Below are positions 34,703-44,386 of a stretch of 64,000 nucleotides of DNA, piece after piece; positions within the stretch are counted from its first letter, which is position 1, and the number at the start of each line of letters is the position of its first letter. Origin of the DNA: Malania oleifera (taxonomy: Eukaryota; Streptophyta; Magnoliopsida; Santalales; Ximeniaceae); assembly GCF_029873635.1 (NCBI RefSeq), contig NC_080425.1, positions 39,621,390 to 39,685,389 of the forward strand. Reading direction: 5' to 3'. A program made the translations under genes and the position numbers. Under the pieces are notes generated by a model. The model had not been told where the DNA came from and did not search any database. It saw nothing but the letters and a program-made list of their open reading frames with translations.

Positions 34703-35379
34703 TTATTGTAATACTTTATGGCAAGAACTATTTTCAAAACTCAAACTTTTTCTCTTGCCTCATTATTACTATTATATACATACATGTTTTAAAGTCGTAT
34801 AACTGGTTCAGTAACTTCTCATAAAAATGCAGGCGAACTAGTTAGACTGTGTCTATGCTCAAACCTTCTTTTTGGTATCATATGCAATGTGTTTTTAACT
34901 CAAATCTTTCACGGGTCTTATGATATGCGTCAGTTGAAATGGTCTGTGCATATTTATGGTTTAATTATGTTCTTTATATCATTTAAATCATTTAAATGAC
35001 CAGTTGTGTTGTTTGTGTGCAAAATTGCTAAAGTTATTTTTTTTTCATTCATTTTGAATTATATGACTATTCCATCTCTTGAATGACTAAAAGTTAAACT
35101 TCTATTTCATGTTTTGAGAATACTGAACTATTTGATTACATACTTGTGGATATCTTAAAAATATTTTACTAAATCAGGTCACTTGCATACATAAATTTTT
35201 GGGAAATGTTCTATTTTCAAATGGCATGCTGCCAAGTTTTCTAAAAACCTATTCCCAAACATTTCCTGTACTCAGATGATTATTTGCCTATACGCTTAAA
35301 TGTTTATGGAGACCCTTTTTGTTGTTGCCAAAAGGGGGAGAAGTAGGCAAGTATTTTTCATCATCAAAAAGGGTGAGAT
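32206..35379 (+). other. Element A long non-coding region
   Basis: About 3.2 kb between gag and 3' LTR without any pol domain. Contains the GAATTGCATGCTGGTAG block near 33690, two GAAAATGTCC / GGCATGCTGCCAA blocks (33778-33820 and 35204-35235), a (GT)n(TA)n tract at 34660-34702, and polypurine tracts at 35329-35340 and 35366-35379. The short ORFs show no domain. Confidence 0.7.
34660..34702. repeat. (GT)n(TA)n microsatellite
   Basis: About eleven GT (TG) units followed by about ten TA units. Confidence 0.9.
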
Positions 35380-37612
35380 TGTTAACCCTATGGGTCATAT
35401 CCTGTTTTGATTATGACAAATACTCTAGTATTTAATGGTTTGATGAGTTTGTGTGCAGGACAAATCGAACGTATCATATGGTGCACGCACATGGATTTGT
35501 AGAAGACGAAGACTCAAAATGTGTATTCATTGTAATTTATATTTATCATATTGAGTATGTAATAGTAAATAGGAAATGGTCTGTAATAATTAATGTCTTA
35601 CCTGTATGGTAGGATCGATAAGCTCATTACCATAGATGGACCTTAGGGAACAACCTTCGGACGATCGAAGGTCGACCGGATTTTTTCAGTGCCCTCAAAC
35701 TAAAAAGGACCTAGAAAAGACCCTAGGACACTCGCTCATGCATATATATGAATGGTCATTTGAATAGGGTGTTTGCATGCTTAAATAGGACTAAAATGCT
35801 CTAAATAGGTGCATTTGGTCGACCGTACTTCCATGTACAAATACACCTGATCGACCGAACCCGGACCAGGTCAACAACTTGACCACAGTCTGGTCGACCG
35901 AGCTTGTTAGTTCAAAAGTTACCAGTCGACCGAACCCGGACCAGGTCAACAGTTTGACCACAATACGATCGACCGAGCTGATATAGTTCATTTATACCCA
36001 ATCGACCAAACTCCCTTTTAGTCAACTTGTTGACCACCTGGTCAATCGAGCCCAAAATGAACTCCAACTATCTAGTCGATCGAGGGTCCTCGGGAGATGT
36101 CCCAACTACCTGGTCGACCAAACTTTGTAGTTCAAATACTCCCGGTCGACCAAATCGTGCTAATTGAGAAAATCGCCCCTGAACCTTGATGCTCAGTCGA
36201 CCGACCATATAGTTCATTTCTTGCCCGGTCGATCGAACCTCAAGAACTTCGGTTGACCGAACTTGTTCTAGTCAACCGGACCTCTCGGGTTGCCCCAATA
36301 TTTTTACCGTGGTTAACTTTTTTAAATGGGGTTAAAATAATTAAATAGTAATAGAACTTTCCTAAAAATTCCATATGTCCTTAACGGTTATATTTTAGGG
36401 GTTGTCTATTTATACCCCATCATTTGGAATAATTAGCATGAGATTAGCAAATATAATTAGCCAATATCCTCTCAATCTCAAAAAACCTATATTTCATATT
36501 CAAGCTTTAAACTCCCACTCTTACTCATTCATATTGCAAATACCTCTTTGTAGGAGAATTCTTGTGCTTATCTCACCAAGCTTAAACTCTCTCTTGGTTG
36601 TTTTATTTGAGATTTATATTTCATAGAGAGTAAGCTCCAAGTTCTCCTAGGGGGCTTCGTAAATAAGCCTTCTGTTGGAAAACTTCTTTGGGCTTCTGAG
36701 TTTTGCATTCTCATTGCAATACTCAAGTGTTCACATTGTGTTTTGGTTGCAAAAATATTATACATCATTTTCAAAATATATATCTTGTGCGTATCTTTGA
36801 GAAATCTATTTTGAGATATTTTATTAAGTGCTAAAGATCTTTGTTGCTACACCTTTTGATTGAGATTATCTTTTTATTACAAAGATCAAATAAATATTTT
36901 GTAAACCATTTTTAAATATCTTTTGTGGTTTATATTGAGAAATATTACTTATTGAGATATTTGAAGTGTGCTTGTGATCTTTGTTGGTGCATTATGATTG
37001 AAATATTATTTTGACACAAAGATCCTATCATTTACACTCTCACACACTGATTTCTATATTTGCATAAATATTTGAGAGTAAACACTTAGACTACACTGAA
37101 CTTATCAAATCCTATCTTTTGGTAGTGTATTGATTATACTGTGCGTATTGGGTACATATCTGCTTTACACAAAAGCACAATCACTGTACCATTTGATTGT
37201 ATTTCAAATCTATTGTATTTCCAAGCACGGGTCTGAAGAGGGAGACTAGCCCTTTAAAATAGTCCCGGATTGACTTAGCCCCGGTTAGGAAAGTTAGGAG
37301 CGCCATCCTATTAAGGCGTGTCAATTGAGGTTAGCCCCTTGAATTGACCTGATTGTATTAGGTGCCACTCTACCCGTTTAAGTGAGCATTATAGTGGTAA
37401 TCCTTGTGCTGGTGTGGCCAAGGCGGGGACGTAGGCACTATTGGCCGACCCTCAATAACATATTGTGCATGTTCATTTACATTTCTGCAATTTAATTACT
37501 GCACGTGTATGTTATATTGTTATATTGTGAATGGTTAAGTAATACCGTTTATCTCGTTCAACCTAGGCTATAATTTTTAAATACTCAATTCACCCCCCCC
37601 CCCCTCCTCTTA
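35380..37612 (+). mobile_element. 3' LTR of element A, right end lost
   Basis: Matches 26370-28600 closely. Seven exact GTCGAC remain in the array (35640-36285), against twelve in the 5' copy. Most other copies differ by a C-to-T or G-to-A change at the CpG. Homology to LTR A stops in the C-run at 37590-37612; the last bases belong to LTR B. Confidence 0.85.
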
Positions 37613-37638
37613 AGATTACACCAAAAATCACAATTGGT
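37613..37638 (+). mobile_element. Tail of copia B 3' LTR
   Basis: GATTACACCAAAAATCACA corresponds to the end of the 5' LTR of B (9765-9783), not to the end of LTR A. It is followed by ATTGGT, which repeats the first bases after the 5' LTR, and then by the ATTGT target duplication. Confidence 0.75.
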
Positions 37639-38945
37639 ATTGTTCATGCTCTTATTTTTGTAGATTTTGTTCGTCAGTGGGCTATTTCTCAGTTGGATGT
37701 TAAAAATGCCTTCTTATATGGGGATCTAAAGGAGGAATTTTACATGGTACCTCCGCCTGGTGTCTCTCATAGCCTAGGTGAGGTTTTCAAACTCAAGAAG
37801 GCTTTACATGGTCTCAAACAAGCCCCTCGAGCTTGGTTTGAGAAATTTTCGATGGTTGTCACTTCTCTTGGATTCTCTTTTAGTGCTCATGATTCAGCGT
37901 TATTTGTTAAGCATGCTTCTGCTTTCCATATAATTATTTCTTTGTATGTTGATGATATAATTATTACGGATGATGATGTTGATGGTATTGATGAACATGA
38001 AAAATATGTTGGCTCAGAAGTTTGACATGAAAGATTTGGGGCTGCCACTCCACTACTTCTTTGGAATTAAAGTAGCCTACTCCCCCAAAGGTTACTTGCT
38101 CTCCCAATCAAAGTATGTTGCAGTTATTCTTGATCGCGCTCGTCTCACTGATAGTCGGACTGTTGATACTCCTCTTAAGGTTAATGCTCGCTACACTCCC
38201 ACTGATGGTGTTCCCCTACCTGGTCCCACCTTGTATCATACTATTGTTGGTAATTTGGTCTATCTGACTATTACTTGCCCAGATATTGCTTATGTTGTCC
38301 ACATCGTGAGTCATTTTGCTTCACCTATATTTGTGCATTGGTCAACTGTTTTGCGCATCTTGCAATATCGAGGGGTTCTCTATCAGAGTCTTTTCTTCTC
38401 TTCGACCTCGTCGTTGAAGCTTTGTGCCCACTCTAATGCATATTGGGCTACTTGTCCTACTGGTTGAAAAGCCACTACCGGCTTTTACATATTTTGAGGT
38501 GACTCCCTTATTTCTTGGAAAAGCAAGAAGCAAGCAGTTGTTTCGTGCTCTTCCACTGAGGCTAAATATTGTGCGATGGCATTTACCATGACTGAGATTG
38601 TGTTGTTACGTTGGTTGTTGGTTGATAGAGGTGTTATATTTTATGCTCATACTCCTTTGTGTTGTGGCAATAGGAGTGCTATCCAGATTGTAAGGAATTT
38701 GGTGTTTCATGAACAGATCAAACACATTGAAATTGATTGTCATGTCACCAGACACTACTTTCAGCAAGGGACTATTACTTTGCCCTTTGTTCCTCCTCCA
38801 TGCAAGTTGCTAACTTCTTTACAAAGTCCCACATTGTCCAGACATTTTGTTTTTTGGTTGCAAACTCTCGATGCTTCTTGCTATCGCATCATGAGCTTGA
38901 GGAGGGATATTAGTGATAATAATTATTTGCATTATATCAGGGTAG
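37639..38945 (+). pseudogene. Copia C reverse transcriptase and RNase H (second piece)
   Basis: Continues the RT cut at 8033: VHALIFVDFVRQWAISQLDV, KNAFLYGDL and [19 protein letters not shown]. An intact YVDD lies at 37945-37956. A frameshift near 38010 leads to KDLGLPLHYFFGIKVAYSPK and SKYVAVILDRARLTDSRTVD. RNase H follows (LCAHSNAYWATCPTG, stop at 38465, then SWKSKKQAVVSCSSTEAKYC). The tail reads RSAIQIVRNLVFHEQIKHIE and ends at 38947. Together with 7760-8033 this is most of one copia pol. Confidence 0.85.
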
Positions 38946-39100
38946 AATAATCTTTTTCACTTTTATTCTTATAGGCTATATAAGGCATCTTTATCTCTAA
39001 TTGAACCCTAATAATTCAATGAAAGCTTTTCATTTTCCCAATATTTTGCTCCTCTTTGATTCTAGCATGTACATGAGTGGCTTTTCTCTTTTCTTTTCTT
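38908..39100 (+). mobile_element. Probable start of copia C 3' LTR
   Basis: A purine tract (TTGAGGAGGGA, 38897-38907) precedes TATTAGTGATAATAATT, and CTATATAAG at 38976-38984 looks like a TATA box, followed by a typical short copia leader ending near TTCAATGAAAGC. The 5' partner is outside the window, so the right boundary is a guess. Confidence 0.45.
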
Positions 39101-39821
39101 TTTTAGGATTCATTCGCATCAAGCATTTGTTTAGAGAAAGGCAAAGAAGAGGAAATGAAAATAAAAAGGAAACCCATTTTACGCTATACTTTCTATCTAT
39201 GTCAAACACTATGTTGATAATGTGCAAGATCAAAATTTTGCTCATCAATTCAGCATATATTTTATTTTTCTAACTTTTCTCAATAATCAAACAAAAAAAT
39301 ATAATCTTTTAATTTTTCTTTACTTTTTCTTAAATATTTTTTGAATTCCAAACAAAATCTCAAAATATCGTATCCTAAGTTTTACTATTTTTTTTTATTT
39401 ACAAGAATATACATAAGTAGACATTCAACTTTTGTTTGTTTTGTTTAGTGTATAACATATTATCCTTCTCAAATTGGCATAGTTCTGTTTTGTTTTTTTT
39501 GTTGTTTAATTCTCACCTTAGGATGGTTCCCTTTTGTTTTGTTTGTCATATAATTCCAACAAAAGTATCATCCTCTTAAGAAGAGTCCTGAATTGGTCAC
39601 CTTCTTAAATAAAAAGAAAAAGTAAAAATAGGAAGCTTTGTGATGATGGTGCCAGTTAGATACTCAAGAATTTGAAAAGAAAGAAAAAGAGTAATAAAGT
39701 GCCAGCTGTTAGCCTGCTTCATCATAGTTATTTATAATTAGAGTAGACTCAATTGCCATGGAGGTTGGTATTGTTTTTGTAGGGCTTCATGTACATATAA
39801 TTAAAATTTCACCAACGTGTG

Positions 39822-39873
<52 letters not shown>

Positions 39874-40024
39874 CATCATCATTTTAAGATTAATTTAATG
39901 TTTATGTTACATTTAGTTCGTAGGATTCCTCTAAATAGGACAAATACAAGCATAATAATTTATAAAGAAGTAACTCATACAATAATTTATGGGAAGCCCA
40001 TTCAACATCAAGTTCTCCTTGTAT
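39101..40024. other. AT-rich spacer with microsatellite
   Basis: No gene seen. Contains (GT)n(TA)n at about 39817-39869, followed by four CAT units. Confidence 0.5.
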
Positions 40025-41509
40025 TATTTTGTTCCGAAGAATATAAATTTTAATCTTAATTATTGTTTGACAAATAAAATATTGTGTTATTACGATGCTA
40101 TGCACATCTAAAATTTAGAGTAATGGATGCCTCAAATTGCATCGACCTTAAAGCTATAATATAGATTAACTTTTACTTATAAGCACATGGTCAGTCTGTA
40201 TTATTGGTTACATATTATTTGAATCTTTTTGCCCATTTTATGATTATTGAAAAAAAAAATTAAGTGAAAAGAAGAGGAAACAATTTAAGATGGTCAACAA
40301 ATATTCCCTGTAGTATTAAACTACAATTAAGTACGAATAATTTTACGTTGTATACCAACCCTCTCGCACCTTTTTTTTTTTTTTTTTTTCTTTTGGTCCA
40401 TAGCATAACATGAAGAAGACGGAAGGCTTTGATGGAGCAACATGTACTGTTACCTTTTGTCCTTTTCACTCGATCTCTCTACGCATATGTATTATTTATT
40501 CTTTTAAGAAAAGGTAAATACGTTAGAAAAGGAGCCAATAAGAAGTTTTGAACTTTCAAGAAAATACAACTGATAAGAAATAAAGGGAAACATGAGGAGG
40601 GCAGCCTGCAAACCAAATACCCCGACACAGGACATGCGAGCTTGCCTCCAAATTAAAGTCCATCTCTCAAGAGCAACTTTGATATAAGAAACCAAAAAGT
40701 ATACTCAATTTTGTCCCTCGAGTCCTAGACAAAAGATGCAAACTTCTCCTAGTTCAGCGATTTCAGGTTTATGTTTGTCAAAATTTATTGGACAAACAAT
40801 TATGTGAAATCAAGACGTTGGAGTAATTTTTTTTTGAAAAATTCTCCCATTCCTCTTTGCCTATATTTCCCAACAAATGGTCGTCGGAATTGCGAGTTTG
40901 AAACTTCTGAGAAACCCTTACTTCTGGTATATTTTCAGGAGTAGAACAATGAAGACAACTCATTAGGAATGACCCAATGAAGGTTCATTCATTGTCAAAC
41001 TGTGGCCCAAATCTGTCTATTAAGGAGCAATGTAGGAAGAGATGCCACTTTTTTATTTTCCTTCTTACATAAAAAACACATGGAAGCTAGCGACCACCCT
41101 CTTTTTTGCAAGTTGTCATCAGTAAGGTTTTTATTTTTAATTGGCATACAACAAAAGGCACTAATCTTGAAAGGGATGAAGGGATTCCACAACATTTTGA
41201 GAGGCACATTTAACCCAACATTATTTTTCTTATAGGAGAGGTAGTTGTACATACTAGCCTCCGAGAAGATCTGAGAACTAGAAAGGTCTTAAACACGCGT
41301 GTCTGACTCATCATTACTAATATGAATCTCATATAAAAATTTAAAGAACTCAATCATTTGGTTAACTTCCTTGTCTCTAACTTGTCGAATAAAGGACACA
41401 TCCTAATAAATGTTGTTATTGGAGATGCACATAATCTCAGCCACCTTGACTTCCTTTCAACGAGCCAAACAATAAAAATTTGGAAAAAGTTCTTGAAGAG
41501 ACGATTTTG
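40025..41509. repeat. Duplicated segment, copy 1
   Basis: Matches 44387-45770 nearly throughout, starting at TTTTGTTCC. The shared part includes non-LINE flank (40025-40365) and the LINE 3' part, so it is a segmental duplication. Similarity stops exactly where copia G begins. Confidence 0.8.
40369..41509 (-). pseudogene. L1-type LINE ORF2 3' end, copy 1
   Basis: A T-run at 40372-40390 is the poly-A tail on the minus strand. 41252-40995 reads PLKMLWNPFIPFKISAFCC and TDDNLQKRGWSLASMCFLCK, the zinc-binding domain found at the C-terminus of plant L1 reverse transcriptases (zf-RVT). There are stops on both sides. It is truncated at 41509 by copia G. Confidence 0.7.
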
Positions 41510-41927
41510 TGTTGAAGATTAAACTTGACGATGGGACGGTGGTAGCAAAACTTAGTCGGTAGCTGCTCCACCAACCTAGCCCAATATTATTGATTTTTCT
41601 AAACTGCATGCAACCTACTCCACCTACCAGTCAATTTCGTTGAAATTAATATCAACCTACCATTCATCCTTTGCTATAAATATATGTGTGTGTGTTTGTT
41701 AGTGTGTGTGTGTGTGTGTGTGCGTGTGTGTGTGTTTGTGTGAGTGTGTGTGTGTGTAATGTAATGTGTGGTGTAGAGAGGGTGAATAACCAATAAGAGA
41801 TTTTGTATTGAGATTTTCCTCTATAATTTATTTCTAGTTTATTATTGAAATTAATTGTTTTTCAATTGAGTACAGTCCACACTGAGTTTCAATCACAACC
41901 AGTAATTGAGTGAGTCCCCTCCACTCA
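41510..41927 (+). mobile_element. 5' LTR of copia G
   Basis: 418 bp from TGTTGAAGATT to CCACTCA. TATAAATA at 41675-41682 is followed directly by a GT-rich microsatellite at 41685-41758. No palindrome array. Confidence 0.7.
41685..41758. repeat. (GT)n microsatellite in LTR G
   Basis: Imperfect GT repeats just after the TATA box, interrupted by TTTGTTAG, GC and GA. Confidence 0.85.
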
Positions 41928-41931
41928 TTAG

Positions 41932-41943
41932 TGGTATCAAAAC
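41932..41943 (+). other. Primer binding site of copia G
   Basis: TGGTATCAAAAC, four bases after the LTR; decayed initiator Met-tRNA site. Confidence 0.65.
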
Positions 41944-42589
41944 TTCAGGTTTACTAGAATTCGCCAAACAGAAGCGAACAGAGGGGAATTCAATTTTTTT
42001 CCCATATTTGAAGTTACTCTAAATCCAAAATTGAGCATACTATTTTGAAATTCACGTTGAGACGAGTTCAGCGGTGAAATCGTACTTCAAAGGAAGTCCG
42101 AGAGCCCCTACACGTGCTTTCACGCGCCACCAACAAATTCAGCGTTAGCGACGCGCGCCTCAAGTTCCTACAAGATTACTGACCGGGGAAGTCACGTGCT
42201 CCACGCATCTTCTCCGCTCGGCTGATGTGATCCAACCCGGAAACCCGATCCGCAAACCAGCTGAACAACTAGCAACTCGGATCCTAATCCATGAGCACGA
42301 TCCAACCTAGCTGACCGACCCACGCCCACTCGCTGACACGCGGCACACCTAGAAGCCTCCATGTGGCCATAATAATAATTACTAACGTTGTTAACGTCCA
42401 TTAAGTTAAGCCGACCCAATCAAACCGGTCTAGAATTGTTTTGTAGCTGGTTCAGTGCTATTCTGACTAGTTCCGTGCAACCCAAAACTAATTCCTAAGG
42501 TTTTTTTACCTTCTGAATACATTCGTGGCATCAGATTTGCCAAAATCAATCTCTATCACTCCATTTTTTGATATATTAAACCTGATGGC

Positions 42590-43590
42590 AAACAGTACTA
42601 CACGAGGGTGATTCCAAAGCTAACACGGGAGAACTATGACAATTGGTCTATTCAAATGAGAGCCCTACTAGGTGCTCAGGATGTCATGGACATCGTTGAA
42701 GATGGGTACAGAGAAGCCCCATCAAAAGAATATGAAGCAACTATGTATGACGCTTAAAGAACGATCTTGCGAGTCGATCAAAAGAAGGATTGTAAGGGGA
42801 AATCCATAATCTACCTAGGCCTTGATGAGGCCACGTTCAAAATCATCACCTCCGCCAAGGCATCCAAAGAAGTTTGGGACTCTCTCCATCGAACACACAA
42901 AGGTGCATACAAAGTAAAGAAGATTCATTTTCAAACACTACAAGGTGATTTCGAATCCTTAAGAATGAAATCTACTGAATCTATTGTTGAATACTATACA
43001 CGAGTTATGGTAGTATCAAATCAATTGAGAAAAAATGGAGAGACTCTCAACGATGAGACAATCTGTGAAAAAATTTTGTGATCTTTGGATCCAAAATATG
43101 ATTATATAGCTGTAAACATGAAAGAAACAAAAGATCTAGAAACCATGTTCGTAGAAGAACTTGTGGGCTCACTCCAAGCCCATGAGCAAAAAGTAAACAA
43201 AAGGAGTGAAGATAAAGCACTGGAGCAAGCCCTCCAAATGAAGTTGTCCCTCACTACAAATAGATACGACAAAGGGGGGATGTCACAGCGAGGAAGAGGA
43301 CGAAGTCGAGGATTTCGTGGAAGAAGTTCGGGAAATTTTGAATCCAAAGAAAGCGGCAGAGGTGGAAGAGGTCCCACTAGAGAAGGAGGCAATCAATAGA
43401 ACTATGTCCCACGAGGTAAAGGATAAGGAAGAATAAGAGGATACAATAATCGTCCGAACATAGGCAAGAGAAACGTTCAATGCTACAACTGTCACAAGTA
43501 CGGACACTGTAGTAATGAGTGCAGAGGTAATCCCCAAAATCACGAAATAAATGAAAATTCTAACTTTGAAGAAAAAGGGGAAAGCTGAAG
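42590..43590 (+). pseudogene. Copia G gag
   Basis: Near 42610 it reads RENYDNWSIQMRALLGAQDV, then a stop near 42757. It is open at 42767-43078 (FKIITSAKASKEVWDSLHRT), has a stop at 43079-43081, and is open again at 43085-43396 (MFVEELVGSLQAHEQKVNKR, followed by an RG-rich stretch). The CCHC knuckle (CYNCHKYGHCSNEC) is intact at 43481-43522. Stops near 43397 and 43424 break the frame. Confidence 0.8.
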
Positions 43591-44021
43591 GAGAATCGTT
43601 GATGCTAATGGCACACAATTCAACCCACTAGGACCAAAATATTTGGTACGTTGACTCTGGAGCCAACAATCACATGACTGGTAGAAAGAGCCTATTCAAT
43701 GAACTTGATGAGAAAGTTCAAGGAGAGATATCATTTAGTGATCTCTCTAAAGTCCCAATTCAAGGAAGCAGAAATGTCTTAATCAAGAGGAATGATGGAG
43801 ACCATGTTTTTATCTCCAACATGTACTACGTGCCAGCCATGAAGACTAATATACTTAGTCTTAGACAGCTTGTGGAGAAAGGCTACCGAACTAGCCTTAA
43901 AGATAAGCAGATGATGATAATAGATGCTCGAGGTAAGCTTATTACTCAAGTACAAATGGCAAAAGATATAGAAACTTTTGTTGAGATTTTAAAAATCTGG
44001 CGGACCTTTACTGAAATTTGA
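43591..44021 (+). pseudogene. Copia G protease
   Basis: WYVDSGANNHMTGRKSLFNE, with intact D-S-G at 43653-43661, then NMYYVPAMKTNILSLRQLVE, typical of copia. The reading frame drifts off family sequence after KLITQVQMAKD (about 43970), and a stop comes at 44019. Confidence 0.8.
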
Positions 44022-44386
44022 TTTTTGGGACTTACACCTCTCTCTAGTCAATTTTGTTTTTAATATAAATTGTAAGTTTCCCATCTTATCCTTTTTTACC
44101 TTGACACACAAAATAGCATAACAGTGGCTTGAACTTGCATTATTATGTATTATGTCTGTTAACCATTTTTAAAGTTTCATGAAAGAATTTCATGTTTTGC
44201 TAGTAATCTCCGTCATTTAAAAAAAAAAACTCAAAATTGAAATTGACATCTAGACTGAAATTACTATCTTATTTTTCATACTTTTGAAGTTTTGATATTT
44301 TAGTTGAATTGAAATTTAAGACCTTGCTAGAAGATATGGTGCAAGTTTTTTTATAGAATTGAAATTCAGATGTGGTATGTCATTTT
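44022..44386. other. Unassigned AT-rich spacer
   Basis: Nothing recognised. It joins truncated copia G to the second copy of the duplicated segment. Confidence 0.4.

Larger units (their letters stand above)
26370..37612 (+). mobile_element. Sirevirus-like element A, pol-less derivative
   Basis: Two long LTRs (26370-28641 and 35380 to about 37612) enclose 6.7 kb. This holds a gag gene (split by solo LTR D) and a long non-coding region. No protease, integrase, reverse transcriptase or RNase H is found. Without D the internal region is about 4.6 kb. The right end is chimeric with LTR B and no matching TSD remains, so a deletion took place there. It inserted in the 3' LTR of B. It would have needed enzymes from another copy. 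Confidence 0.8.
8034..37638 (+). mobile_element. Sirevirus-like copia element B with nested insertions
   Basis: Target duplication ATTGT at 8029-8033 and 37639-37643 flanks the whole block. Removing block and one copy joins copia C in frame. Order on the plus strand: 5' LTR, PBS, gag with zinc knuckle, protease, integrase (split by gypsy F), reverse transcriptase, RNase H, a roughly 1-kb non-coding region with several polypurine tracts, then a 3' LTR broken by element A. The long LTRs, the wording of the integrase zinc region (CDACQLGKQTKSSF) and multiple polypurine tracts point to the Sirevirus (SIRE/Maximus) lineage. Without insertions B would be about 9 kb. Confidence 0.8.
41510..44010 (+). 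mobile_element. Copia element G, truncated after protease
   Basis: 5' LTR, primer site, GC-rich leader, gag and protease are present in order. Homology is lost near 43970-44010. No integrase, RT, RNase H or 3' LTR follow. It starts inside the LINE of copy 1. Confidence 0.8.

Noticed and set aside
39896-40060. Small MITE at the left edge of the duplicated segment
   Set aside because: ACATTTAGTTCG and AAACCAAACAT words (the latter only in copy 2) hint at inverted ends, but I could not define both ends or a target duplication.
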